Below are positions 1 to 7,544 of a stretch of 30,457 nt of DNA, one piece after another; position 1 is the first letter of the stretch, and every line of letters begins with the position of its first letter. Position numbers and translations under genes: made by a program. The stretch lies in assembly GCA_045541535.1 (NCBI GenBank), contig JAZQJG010000029.1, forward strand, positions 1-30,457. Direction: 5' to 3'. The notes beneath the pieces were generated by a model, which was given only the letters and a program-made list of their open reading frames with translations, made no database searches and was not told the origin of the DNA. Source of the stretch: Firm-08 sp045541535 (GTDB lineage Bacteria > Bacillota > Clostridia > Oscillospirales > QAKW01).

Positions 1-200
1 TTCTTGTCTATGACAAAAATATCTCGTTTTTAAGTGCCGAAGGCAGTTTTTGGATAGGAAATTTTGTTTGCGGCGAAGTCAAAAACGTAGGAATACTGAC
101 GTATTCCGAGGCTTTTGACAAGATGGCGGGGAAAATTTACAGGCAAAAACCGGTTGATCTCTGCGGAGCACCGCCCTTCACTCTTTTTTCTTTTGGATAA
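1..200 (+). other. Open frame entering from the left edge (possible 3' end of an upstream gene)
   Basis: A frame read from position 3 stays open without a start codon until TAA at 198-200, giving about 65 residues. It could be the C-terminus of a gene outside the window, but I do not recognise the peptide. The same stretch holds a long hairpin (59-138), so the open frame may be incidental to a palindromic element. The remaining 40 bases up to the germination gene contain the ribosome site for the start at 241, and I see no convincing promoter there. Confidence 0.3.
59..138. repeat. Long imperfect palindrome (nested inverted repeats)
   Basis: The inner arms GGAATAC (90-96) and GTATTCC (101-107) are perfect complements around the loop TGAC. 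A second pair, GTCAAAA (78-84) and TTTTGAC (113-119), lies outside them across 5-nt internal loops. A third pair, AAATTTT (59-65) and AAAATTT (132-138), lies further out. There is no T-run after the structure, so it is not a simple terminator. It could be a dispersed palindromic repeat or an RNA structure. Only one copy is present in the window. Confidence 0.55.
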
Positions 201-240
201 AGGCGGCGGGAAGGGAAAAGATACAAACGAGGTGTTATCT

Positions 241-1698
241 ATGAAACGGTTTGTTTGTGATTTTAAACTCAACAGCGAATGGTTGACCCGTCAGTTTGCG
301 GGGGACGCTACCTTTCAGGCCAGACGGGTGGTCAACGCCCATCAGCCGGAGCTGCCCGTGATGGTGTTTTATTATGACAGTATGGTCAACGGAGACCGAC
401 TCAATCGGGACGTGATCACCGCTCTGCGACGGGAAAAGCTGACGGCGGCAGGGGAGGAAACCGCCACGGTGACCGCCGGCGTGCTGTATGCGGGCACCCA
501 GATGTTGTCGGACGATAGTGCGCTGGCGGCGGTGCAGATCGCCTCGGGAGATTGCGTGGTAATGGTGGGAGATTGTCCACGGGTGATCATTCTGGATCTC
601 AAGGGCTTTGCCTCCCGCTCGGTGCAACAGCCCGACGGAGAGATCAGCATTGCCGGCCCTCACGAAGGCTTTAACGAAAATATCATTAACGGTCTGGGAC
701 TGATCAAAAAACGGCTGTGTTCTCCCAAACTGCGCTCCGAATTTATTCGGATCGGCACCCGCTCCAATACGGCGGTGGGCTTGCTGTATATGGATGGCAT
801 TGCGGATCGTGGGCTGGTGGAACGGGTACGGCAACGGGTCAGCGCCATTTCCATCGACGGGGTGTGGGATGCCAACTACGTTTGTGAGATGCTGTTGGGC
901 AACGCCACTCTGCTCTTTCCCCGCGTGGGTAAGACCCAGCGGCCCGACGTGGCGGCGGCCGCCCTTTGCGAAGGGCGGGTGATCCTGCTGGTCAACGGCT
1001 CTCCCACGGCCCTGAGCCTTCCTTGCGTATTTACCGAAATTTTTCAAACAGCAGACGACTATTATACCGTTCGTCCCTACGGCAACGTGGGACGGGTGTT
1101 GCGCACCGTGGGCTTTTTTCTGTCTTTTTTGGTGCCGGGCATTTTTATCGCCTTGGTACTGCATCATCCCGCAATGTTGCCGGGAGAGTTGATGTACAGT
1201 GTGGCGGCGGCAGGACGGGGCGTGCCCATGGGCTCTCTGCCCGAAATACTGTTGCTCACCTTCGTTTTTGAGATCCTGCGGGAAACCGGCGCCCGAATGC
1301 CCTCCGCCATCGGATTGGCCCTCAACGTGGTGGGGGCATTGGTGCTGGGGCAGGCGGCGGTGGAGGCCGGCTTTGTCAGCGCCCCTATGGTCATCGTGGT
1401 TGCCTTTTCAGGCACCGTGGGCCTGATGGTGGGTCATTTGCGGGGGACGGTGTTTTTTCTGCGATTGGGCTTTATTGCCGCCGGCGCTTTGTGGGGATGG
1501 TTTGGTATATTGGGTCTTGGCTTTGGCGTGTGGTGTTATCTGCACAGCCTGTCCTCCTTTGGGGTGCCTTATATGTATACCTTTTCTCCCTTTTATGCGC
1601 TGGTAAAGCAGGACGTATTTGCCAGGGCTAAAATACCATTTATGAATTTTCGCAACCGAAAATTCTCTCAAAACCGCAAAAGGCAGGGACGGGTATGA
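241..1698 (+). CDS. GerA-family spore germination protein, GerAA/SpoVAF type
   Basis: This is the large subunit of a spore inner-membrane germinant receptor. The start is ATG 241, preceded by GAGGTG; an upstream ATG in frame at 115 lies in the palindromic region and has no ribosome site. The 485-residue product matches the family in length and layout. A soluble N-terminal domain carries the conserved stretch at about 126-159 (RSVQQPDGE, then GPHEGFNENI). A C-terminal membrane domain (about 285-440) has the family signatures VPGIFIAL, GVPMGSLPE, FEILRETGARMP and GALVLGQAAVEAG. The stop overlaps the next start by 4 bp (ATGA), so the three genes are translationally coupled. The family role is nutrient sensing with GerAB and GerAC, or SpoVAF-like modulation of germination. 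The call is firm to family, but which receptor it belongs to is unknown. Confidence 0.93.
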   Translation: MKRFVCDFKLNSEWLTRQFAGDATFQARRVVNAHQPELPVMVFYYDSMVNGDRLNRDVITALRREKLTAAGEETATVTAGVLYAGTQMLSDDSALAAVQIASGDCVVMVGDCPRVIILDLKGFASRSVQQPDGEISIAGPHEGFNENIINGLGLIKKRLCSPKLRSEFIRIGTRSNTAVGLLYMDGIADRGLVERVRQRVSAISIDGVWDANYVCEMLLGNATLLFPRVGKTQRPDVAAAALCEGRVILLVNGSPTALSLPCVFTEIFQTADDYYTVRPYGNVGRVLRTVGFFLSFLVPGIFIALVLHHPAMLPGELMYSVAAAGRGVPMGSLPEILLLTFVFEILRETGARMPSAIGLALNVVGALVLGQAAVEAGFVSAPMVIVVAFSGTVGLMVGHLRGTVFFLRLGFIAAGALWGWFGILGLGFGVWCYLHSLSSFGVPYMYTFSPFYALVKQDVFARAKIPFMNFRNRKFSQNRKRQGRV

Positions 1699-2336
1699 AA
1701 AGAGCAAAGACAATCTGGTGTATCCTTGCTGCCTTGGTGATGTTGGGGGCGATTTTACTGCGCAGTGAGGTGCGGGAAATCAGCGCTGTCAACGACGTGG
1801 CGGGCATTTCCGTGGATCCGGCGGAGAAGGGGGAATATCTTTTCGGGCTGGAGATTGCAATGCCTGTAAAGGAAGGTGGCTTTACGGTTAAGTCCAAGGT
1901 GATCACCGTGCGGGCAAAAAATCTGTCGGACGCCTTGTCCCAAGCGGCGTTGCAGGGGGAATACCCCCTGACGTTGACCCACGGTAGTCTGATCATTCTG
2001 GGAGAGAATATGGTAAAAGGGGATCTGAATAAAATTTCTAAAATATTGCTGTCAGATTGGAAAGGGCAGATGCGTCCGTGGATGGCCGTAGCGAAGGATT
2101 GTGACGGGGTGGAAATTTTGCGTCGCAATGAGGGAGAAAACCTGCGGGCCGGCCTGCTCTCTGCGCAACTGCAACGGGCGGCAAGGTCGGGACAACTGCA
2201 AACCCGAGACGCCTTTTCGCTGTGCAGTCGTTTACTTGCCGGAGAGACGGTATCACTCCCCGTGGTCACCCCCTTACAGGAGGGCTATCGGATCAGCGGC
2301 AGTGTGACGGTGAAGGGCGGTGACGGACGTGGATAA
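1695..2336 (+). CDS. Truncated GerAC-like germination protein lacking lipobox
   Basis: The 213-residue protein has a hydrophobic N-terminal anchor (about 7-22) and then a region resembling the first domain of Ger(x)C proteins (REISAVNDVAGISVD, later LTHGSLIILGE and LLSDWKGQMRPWMAVAK). Known GerAC-type proteins are lipoproteins of roughly 370-400 residues with a Cys just after the signal. Here no Cys sits at a lipobox, and the second half of the family is missing. It overlaps the GerAA stop by 4 bp and the following GTG gene by 17 bp, so it belongs to the same operon. The frame is intact and well translated, so it looks like a reduced but functional form rather than decay. Assignment to GerAC rests on weak similarity plus position. 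Confidence 0.65.
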   Translation: MKRAKTIWCILAALVMLGAILLRSEVREISAVNDVAGISVDPAEKGEYLFGLEIAMPVKEGGFTVKSKVITVRAKNLSDALSQAALQGEYPLTLTHGSLIILGENMVKGDLNKISKILLSDWKGQMRPWMAVAKDCDGVEILRRNEGENLRAGLLSAQLQRAARSGQLQTRDAFSLCSRLLAGETVSLPVVTPLQEGYRISGSVTVKGGDGRG

Positions 2337-3090
2337 GCGACGGGGCATCGGGAGTTTTGTCGGTACGATGGGTCTTACCTTGGCGTCTGTCGCTTGGACG
2401 ATTTGTTATACCTTGCGGCCGATGGCGTTGGTGGCGGTGATGGTTGCGGTGGGAGCGTTATGGTTTCTGCCGTGGCACCGCTGGCCTTTTGTACGGTTGG
2501 GATTACAAGGGGCGGCGGGACTGGGCTGTTTATATGCCGGGTTGCGGGCCGTGGGGCGAAGCTTGCCGGAGCAACCCTTGTGGCTGTGGCTGATCGGCTG
2601 GGGGCTCTTGTTGGGGGTGTTGCTGTATTGTGGGCAACAGGCGCTGATGGCGGCGGGACGTCTCCTGGGCCTTCTGTCTGCTGTTTTACTGCTGTTGTTT
2701 TCCGGCGCCACGGTGCCCTTCTGGCAAGAATTGCCCACTTTTTCATTTGGTTCTTGGTGGCAGGCGGCGGGTGCCGCAATTGTACTTTTGGGCTGTATGC
2801 TCACCGGTAGAGAACTTTCCTCTCATTCCAATGCCGCCCGTTTGGGTGGACTTACGGGCTTACTGCTCTGGGGGGTTATCAGCGCGGCGCCGCTGTTTGT
2901 CTGGAGTGAGCGAGCTTTACGGGTACTGTCTATGGCGCTTGCCGTCACTTGGCAACGGATACAGTTGTTGTCTTTGATCTATTGCCCCGACGTGCTGTTG
3001 TGTGGTTTGGTCGGCCTGCTTTGCCTGTGGCAAAACGCCGCCTGCATCGGTATCTTGAAAAGTGTGCTTTACAAACGCCGTTCCTTGTAA
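2320..3090 (+). CDS. Short polytopic membrane protein, probable GerAB-like germination permease
   Basis: The start is GTG 2320, inside the end of the preceding gene and preceded by GAAGGG. The 256-residue protein is very hydrophobic with about eight predicted membrane spans, many Trp and Leu residues and short loops. I see no diagnostic motif. The GerAB identity is inferred from its place as third gene in an operon with GerAA-like and GerAC-like genes. GerAB proteins are APC-superfamily transporters of about 365 residues with ten spans, so this one is clearly short. It could instead be an unrelated accessory membrane protein. Its 3' end contains the promoter of the next operon. Confidence 0.5.
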   Translation: MTDVDKRRGIGSFVGTMGLTLASVAWTICYTLRPMALVAVMVAVGALWFLPWHRWPFVRLGLQGAAGLGCLYAGLRAVGRSLPEQPLWLWLIGWGLLLGVLLYCGQQALMAAGRLLGLLSAVLLLLFSGATVPFWQELPTFSFGSWWQAAGAAIVLLGCMLTGRELSSHSNAARLGGLTGLLLWGVISAAPLFVWSERALRVLSMALAVTWQRIQLLSLIYCPDVLLCGLVGLLCLWQNAACIGILKSVLYKRRSL

Positions 3091-3096
3091 TATAAT
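3068..3096 (+). promoter_or_regulatory. Sigma-A-type promoter for the murJ operon
   Basis: TTTACA at 3068-3073 and TATAAT at 3091-3096 are separated by 17 bp, at the end of the upstream membrane gene. The predicted start near 3103 gives a leader of about 28 nt before the murJ ATG at 3131. This separates the envelope operon from the germination genes. Confidence 0.7.
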
Positions 3097-3130
3097 ATAG
3101 TTTAGAATTTTACGGAAAGGAGCGGCTCTG

Positions 3131-4687
3131 ATGAAGAAAAAGGGACAAGGCGCCACTTATATTTTGATCCTCGCCTGCATTTTGCTGACCAAGGTGCTGG
3201 GCCTGGCCAGAGGGGTTTTGCTCTCTGCCTTTTACGGAACGGGCATGGAGGCCGAGGTGTTTCAGGCGGTCAGCAAGCTGCCCCTGACCTTGTACGACGT
3301 TACACTGGGCACCGCCATCGTCAGCGCCTTTATTCCGGTATTTAACGAACTGCTCACCAAGGAGGGAAAGGCTTCGGCGGAGCGCTTTGCAGGCAACTTT
3401 ATGAGTCTGGCGGGCGCCTTCAGCGCGCTGGTCTGCCTGTTGGGAATGCTCTTCCCCCGGTTGTTCGTTGGTATCGTGGCCTCCGGCTTTGAAGGGGCGC
3501 AACTGACCCTGGCACTGGAAATGATGCGCTACATCCTGCCGGTCATCCTCTTTGCCACGGTGACCTATATTTTCATCGGTATTTTGCAATCCTACGGTGA
3601 ATTCACGGCGCCCAGCCTTGTCAGTCTGTTTACCAATCTTGCCCTGATCTTTTATTTTCTGGTGCTCAACCGTAGCTTCGGCATCAAGGGATTGGCGGTG
3701 GCCTTTACCGTGGGCTGGGCCTTGCAGTTTGCTTTTTTACTGCCCTTTATCATCCAAAAGAAATTCAGATTCTATCTTTCCTTTGCGCTCTCCAAGGATA
3801 TGAAGCGGGTATTGCTGTTGACCCTGCCCCTCTTTATTTCTTCCCTGGCGCAACCCATCAATACCATTATTTCCACCAATATGTCCTCGGGGCTGGGGGA
3901 GGGCGCTCTCAGCGTACTCAGCTATGCCTACGACGCATATTTCATTTTGGCGGCGGTGTTTGCCAGCGCTATGACCAATCTGTATTTTCCCGAGCTCAGC
4001 CGTCGTTTTGCCGATGGGGACAAGCAGGGGGCGGCCGCCATCGGCGGTAAAATGATCCGTACCGTCAGCGCCATCGTGTTGCCCATCACCGCCTTTATGA
4101 TCACCTGCGGTGCGCCCATCATTCGGATGCTGTATCAGCGGGGCAAATTCACCGCCGCGGATACGTTGGCGGTGGCCGGCTGTCTGGCCATCTACTCTCT
4201 GGGAATGCTGGCCCTTTCTCTGCAGGAGATTCTCAACAAGTTTTTCTATTCTATGCAAAAGCCCGTATATCCCATGATCGCCGCCGTAGGCGGCATCCTG
4301 CTCAATCTGGGGCTCAGCTTTTGGTTTGTGCATTCCTTCGGTGATTACCGCCTGCTTGCCTGGGCCACCGTGTTCAGCGGCTGGTTTATGGCAATATTGC
4401 TGTTGATCTTTGCGGCCCGTCGGGTGCCCGGATTTATTGATAAGGGGCTGTTGCTCTCCTTGGGTAAGACCCTGATGGCTTCGGTTGCCTTGGGTCTGGC
4501 CGCATACGGCGTGCGTCTTTTGATGGACGGGGAGGGGATTCTGCCTTCCGTTTGCTGTGTGTTGGCGGCGCTGATCGCAGGGGCCGCAGTCTATTTGCTG
4601 GTGCTGTGGCTGACCCGCTCCGAGGAACTGACGGAGATCCTTTCTATGAAAAAGCGAAAGGAGGTCCCGCCGTGCGACAAGGAATAA
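3131..4687 (+). CDS. murJ: Lipid II flippase MurJ
   Basis: MurJ moves the peptidoglycan precursor lipid II across the cytoplasmic membrane (MOP exporter superfamily). The 518-residue product is the usual length and has about 14 membrane spans. The N-terminus shows the MviN/MurJ pattern: a span leading to KVLGLARGVLLSAFYG, then a stretch around 40-70 with VSKLPLTLYDV and SAFIPVFNELL. The conserved central part around 295-345 includes PITAFMITCGAPIIRMLYQRGKF. An AAGGAG site precedes ATG 3131, and a 17-bp-spaced promoter lies just upstream. The 3' end overlaps the next gene by 16 bp. With an O-antigen-ligase-like protein next, a flippase for another polyprenyl-linked glycan is possible, but MurJ is the simplest call. 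Confidence 0.88.
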   Translation: MKKKGQGATYILILACILLTKVLGLARGVLLSAFYGTGMEAEVFQAVSKLPLTLYDVTLGTAIVSAFIPVFNELLTKEGKASAERFAGNFMSLAGAFSALVCLLGMLFPRLFVGIVASGFEGAQLTLALEMMRYILPVILFATVTYIFIGILQSYGEFTAPSLVSLFTNLALIFYFLVLNRSFGIKGLAVAFTVGWALQFAFLLPFIIQKKFRFYLSFALSKDMKRVLLLTLPLFISSLAQPINTIISTNMSSGLGEGALSVLSYAYDAYFILAAVFASAMTNLYFPELSRRFADGDKQGAAAIGGKMIRTVSAIVLPITAFMITCGAPIIRMLYQRGKFTAADTLAVAGCLAIYSLGMLALSLQEILNKFFYSMQKPVYPMIAAVGGILLNLGLSFWFVHSFGDYRLLAWATVFSGWFMAILLLIFAARRVPGFIDKGLLLSLGKTLMASVALGLAAYGVRLLMDGEGILPSVCCVLAALIAGAAVYLLVLWLTRSEELTEILSMKKRKEVPPCDKE

Positions 4688-6102
4688 AGAACTGGCTGGA
4701 GGCCAGCTTCGTCTGCCGTTTTTTGGCAAAACTGGGGGCGAAGATCTCTGCCTTTTTTGCCGCCGGCGCCATCTGGCGTTGGCTGACGGGGGAGAAGGAG
4801 CCCGATGCAAACAGCCGTACCGATCGGCTGTTCGCCGCTTTTCTCAATAGTAAATTTTGTGATTTTCTTCGTTCGGGATGGATTCTCGGATTGTTGATGC
4901 GGATTCCGGAATTGCCGTGGGTCTTTTTGATGCTGACCCTCTTGGCCGCCCTGGGATTGCCCACTCTGGTGGTGATGCTCCTTTCCCTGATGACACTGGT
5001 GTTGACCCTGCTGTCCTTGATCTATCGCAAGGACAAGTTGCCGCCGGTAACCGGCGGGGTGCGGGTCTGGCTGCTCTTTGCTCTGATCACCCTGCTGTAC
5101 ACCTTTATTAACTACGGTGGACTTAAAGGCGTGCTGGCAGGCGGCATTCGTTTTTGTATGTTACCCCTGTTGCCCTGCGCCTGGGTGTTGCTGAGTAAGG
5201 AGCAACGGGTGTGGCGCACCCTGTACGTATTCGCCGTTGCCTCCTGCGGGGTGGGGCTGTACGGAATGTATCAGTATTTCACCGGTGCCCTCAGCGTCAA
5301 ATGGACCGACGTGGATCTGTTTTCCGAATCCTTTGGCCGTCTGGTGGCTACCTTTGAAAATCCCAATGTTTACGGCACCTTCCTGCTGATCGCACTGCCG
5401 GTGGTGCTACTCTCCGCCGTCTTTGCCAAGGGTTGGCGGGGTAAGACTTTTTTGTGGTTTACCACCGTTTTGCTGACGGTAAATCTGTTTCTGACTTATT
5501 CCCGAGGCTGTTATCTTGCCTTGGTGGTCAGCCTGTTTGTCCTGCTGGTTTGTAAGGGACGGGGCTGGCTGTGGGTGGGTGTCGGTGCCTTGGCCCTTTG
5601 CCCCCTCTATCTGCCCGAAAGTGTGATGAGCCGTATTGCCAGTATCGGTAATCTGGCAGACAGCTCGGTTTCCTACCGCATCAATATCTGGAAGGGCGCC
5701 TTGTCTATGCTGGAGCAGTATTGGTGGATGGGCGTGGGCATCGGTGACGGTGCCTTCCGCAGTATTTATGAAAATCACGCCCTCACCGCCGTGGAGGATG
5801 CTCCCCACGCCCATAATCTTTTCTTGCAGTTTATGGCGGAGAGCGGTGTGCTGGGACTGGTGATCCTGGTGCTGTTTTTTCTCTTTCTCTTCCGCTCGGC
5901 GATTTCCGCCGTCTGCCGCAGTAACGGCGCCGGCAAATGGTTGCGGCTGTCGCTGGTGGCGGCTTGGTGCGGCTTGCTGTTCCAGGGCCTGACCGATTAT
6001 ATTTTCTACAATAACAATCTCTTTGCAATTATGATGATCTCTCTGGGAGCGATGATCTCCTGCATTCCACAAAGAAAGGAAGACGACCAAAATGAAGGGT
6101 AA
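4672..6102 (+). CDS. O-antigen ligase/polymerase-like membrane protein (Wzy_C family)
   Basis: The start is GTG 4672, with AAAGGAGG at ideal spacing; a longer frame to 4552 lies within murJ and has no ribosome site. The product is 476 residues and highly hydrophobic, with many membrane spans from about 85 onward. It has the family's landmarks: FENPNVYGTFLLIALP, LTYSRGCYLAL, SYRINIWKGAL, then an extracytoplasmic loop with GVGIGDGAF and DAPHAHNLFLQFMAESG. Members join or polymerise polyprenyl-linked glycans outside the membrane. In a Gram-positive cell the product is probably a surface polysaccharide or a glycan added to protein or teichoic acid. It overlaps murJ by 16 bp and the next gene by 11 bp, which indicates co-translation. 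The glycan substrate cannot be read from the sequence. Confidence 0.85.
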   Translation: MRQGIKNWLEASFVCRFLAKLGAKISAFFAAGAIWRWLTGEKEPDANSRTDRLFAAFLNSKFCDFLRSGWILGLLMRIPELPWVFLMLTLLAALGLPTLVVMLLSLMTLVLTLLSLIYRKDKLPPVTGGVRVWLLFALITLLYTFINYGGLKGVLAGGIRFCMLPLLPCAWVLLSKEQRVWRTLYVFAVASCGVGLYGMYQYFTGALSVKWTDVDLFSESFGRLVATFENPNVYGTFLLIALPVVLLSAVFAKGWRGKTFLWFTTVLLTVNLFLTYSRGCYLALVVSLFVLLVCKGRGWLWVGVGALALCPLYLPESVMSRIASIGNLADSSVSYRINIWKGALSMLEQYWWMGVGIGDGAFRSIYENHALTAVEDAPHAHNLFLQFMAESGVLGLVILVLFFLFLFRSAISAVCRSNGAGKWLRLSLVAAWCGLLFQGLTDYIFYNNNLFAIMMISLGAMISCIPQRKEDDQNEG

Positions 6103-6604
6103 ATATCGTTTATTCGGCAAAATTCCGGTGGTGGATATCCTGATCGTTCTGGTGCTGGTGGCGCTGTGCGTCACGGCGGTATGGCTGTTGACCCGTGAGG
6201 AGGTATCCGAGCAAACGGGCGCCGAGTCACAGGTGGAGCAGACCTATCCCTTTACTACCGTATTGATGGTGAAGGATATCGTGGAGGAATACGCCGATCT
6301 GCCGGTGGTAGGGGACGAGTTGTATTTTAAAGGCGGCACCTACTTCGGCAAAATTACCAAGATTGAAAAAAAGCCCTACGGCGATTATTACACCAGCGAG
6401 CTGACCGGTGAGCAGTTGTATAACGAACTGCCCGGTAAGTATTGCCTGTATCTGACGGTGGACGGCACGGCCACCTCCGACACCGAGAAGGGCATTACGG
6501 TGGGCAAAAACCGTGTGGCCTATGGCCTGAGCTTTGACGTGGGTAATGAAAAGTTTTATTGGAGCGCATCGGTGGTCGGTATGGGAGAGGAGGCTGCAAA
6601 ATGA
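6092..6604 (+). CDS. DUF4330-family membrane-anchored protein (first copy)
   Basis: The 170-residue protein has a short cytoplasmic start, one membrane span at about 13-33 (VVDILIVLVLVALCVTAVW) and an extracytoplasmic beta-rich domain. The start KYRLFGKIPVVDILIV fits the DUF4330 pattern of basic residues, FGKI and then a span. AAAGGAAG lies before ATG 6092, and the start overlaps the ligase-like gene by 11 bp. The ATGA overlap at its 3' end couples it to a second, related protein. The family has no known function. Its position after a glycan ligase-like gene suggests a part in surface-glycan export or assembly, which is inference. Confidence 0.7.
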   Translation: MKGKYRLFGKIPVVDILIVLVLVALCVTAVWLLTREEVSEQTGAESQVEQTYPFTTVLMVKDIVEEYADLPVVGDELYFKGGTYFGKITKIEKKPYGDYYTSELTGEQLYNELPGKYCLYLTVDGTATSDTEKGITVGKNRVAYGLSFDVGNEKFYWSASVVGMGEEAAK

Positions 6605-7101
6605 AAAACGGCAAGCTGTTTTCAAAGTTTTCTCTCATTGATCTGGGCGTAATACTGCTGATATTGCTGGTGGCTGTGGTGGCTGTGGTCCGTCTGGGCT
6701 GGTTTTCCACTCCCGAGGAGGCAGAGGAGCAGGTGCAGCCCGTCACCTATGAAACGGTGAATTGTACCGTCAAAGTGCGCTTTTCCGTCAGCTCCCGTTT
6801 GTTGGGCGAGCCCTTTACCGTGGGAGAGCGTATGTTCATCGGCAGTAAGGAATTGGGCACCGTTCAAAGCATTCAGCGGGAAACGGCCACCCAACGGGTG
6901 GTGTTGCAGGACGGTAGCGTGGTCACCACCGAGCGCAAGGATGCATATAATTATATTGTAACGCTGAATGCCGCTCTGACCCGTAAAAACGGAATGCTGT
7001 ATTTGAACAAGGATCCCATCGTGGTGGGGAGTGGTAAGACCTTTTCCACCCATTATTTCTCCGGCAAGGGCTATGTGATCAGTGTGGAAAAAAACCAATA
7101 A
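6601..7101 (+). CDS. DUF4330-family membrane-anchored protein (second copy)
   Basis: The start is ATG 6601 within ATGA, after GAGGAGG. The 166-residue product shares the layout of its neighbour: FSKFSLIDLGVIL leading into a membrane span at about 12-30, then an extracytoplasmic domain of similar size (GERMFIGSKELGTVQSIQRE parallels the first copy's GDELYFKGGTYFGKITKIE). The two look like diverged tandem duplicates that might pair. This is the last gene of the murJ operon. The function is unknown. Confidence 0.7.
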   Translation: MKNGKLFSKFSLIDLGVILLILLVAVVAVVRLGWFSTPEEAEEQVQPVTYETVNCTVKVRFSVSSRLLGEPFTVGERMFIGSKELGTVQSIQRETATQRVVLQDGSVVTTERKDAYNYIVTLNAALTRKNGMLYLNKDPIVVGSGKTFSTHYFSGKGYVISVEKNQ

Positions 7102-7130
7102 ACGGGCTTGCAAGTCTCGGATTATTGGTT
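7093..7130. repeat. Inverted repeat at the end of the DUF4330 operon
   Basis: AACCAATAA (7093-7101, containing the stop codon) is the exact complement of TTATTGGTT (7122-7130). The 20-nt loop contains a small palindrome, CTTGCAAG. No T-run follows. It may be a weak terminator or an mRNA 3'-end stabiliser, because the next promoter begins 28 bp downstream. Confidence 0.5.
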
Positions 7131-7157
7131 ACATATTACAAAACTGCAAAAATTTCA

Positions 7158-7186
7158 TTGACTTCAACCTTGATTTGAGCTATTAT
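7158..7186 (+). promoter_or_regulatory. Sigma-A-type promoter of the HPr gene
   Basis: TTGACT (7158-7163) and TATTAT (7181-7186) are 17 bp apart; an overlapping TATAAT at 7184-7189 gives a 20-bp spacer. The predicted start is near 7193, about 26 nt before the HPr start codon. Confidence 0.65.
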
Positions 7187-7218
7187 AATTCTACAATTTT
7201 CTTAAGGAGGAACTTACT

Positions 7219-7479
7219 TTGTATTCCAGAGAAGTTACTGTTAAAAACGAAGTGGGCCTGCACGCCAGACCTGTTACTTTTTTTATTCAAAAAGCCAACG
7301 AGTATAAGAGCTCTATCTGGGTGGAGAAGGATACCCGCCGTGCCAATGCCAAGAGCCTGTTGGGCGTATTGAGCCTGGGCATTATTCAGGACAGCGTCAT
7401 CACCGTAATTGCTGACGGCGTAGATGAGGAAAAGGCTGTGGACGCACTGGTGGAGCTGGTAGAACACAATCTGGTGTAA
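7219..7479 (+). CDS. ptsH: HPr family phosphocarrier protein
   Basis: HPr relays phosphate from enzyme I to sugar permeases of the phosphotransferase system. In Firmicutes its Ser46-phosphorylated form is the CcpA co-repressor for carbon control. The start is TTG 7219, with a strong AAGGAGG 8 nt upstream. The 86-residue product has the active-site His at position 15 (GLHARP) and the regulatory Ser at 46 (NAKSLLGVLSLG). His15 rules out Crh, which has Gln there. No ptsI follows: the gene has its own promoter and ends at a terminator just before uvrC. In many Firmicutes an HPr or Crh gene sits in the whiA/murB/uvrC neighbourhood, and this arrangement may be a remnant of that. Confidence 0.92.
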   Translation: MYSREVTVKNEVGLHARPVTFFIQKANEYKSSIWVEKDTRRANAKSLLGVLSLGIIQDSVITVIADGVDEEKAVDALVELVEHNLV

Positions 7480-7496
7480 TTGTGAACACAAAACAA

Positions 7497-7530
7497 AAGG
7501 AGCGGTAATACTGGGTATTACCGCTTTTTA
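7497..7530 (+). terminator. Rho-independent terminator between ptsH and uvrC
   Basis: AGCGGTAATAC (7501-7511) and GTATTACCGCT (7515-7525) form an 11-bp stem with a 3-nt loop, followed by TTTT and preceded by AAAA. Only 15 bases separate the hairpin tail from the uvrC start, and no promoter is visible in between. Confidence 0.85.
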
Positions 7531-7544
7531 ACTTTGGAGAGTAT

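Noticed and set aside
195..240. A sigma-G promoter before the germination operon (TGGATA and GATACAA)
   Set aside because: The two elements are about 20 bp apart, too far for sigma-G, and both deviate from consensus.
30..272. An 80-codon minus-strand frame across the palindromic region
   Set aside because: It starts inside the germination gene and follows the palindrome. There is no ribosome site or recognisable protein.
235..1167. A 310-codon minus-strand frame over the GerAA gene
   Set aside because: It is rich in His, Gln and Arg with no recognisable motif, typical of antisense frames. The GerAA protein on the plus strand is well supported.
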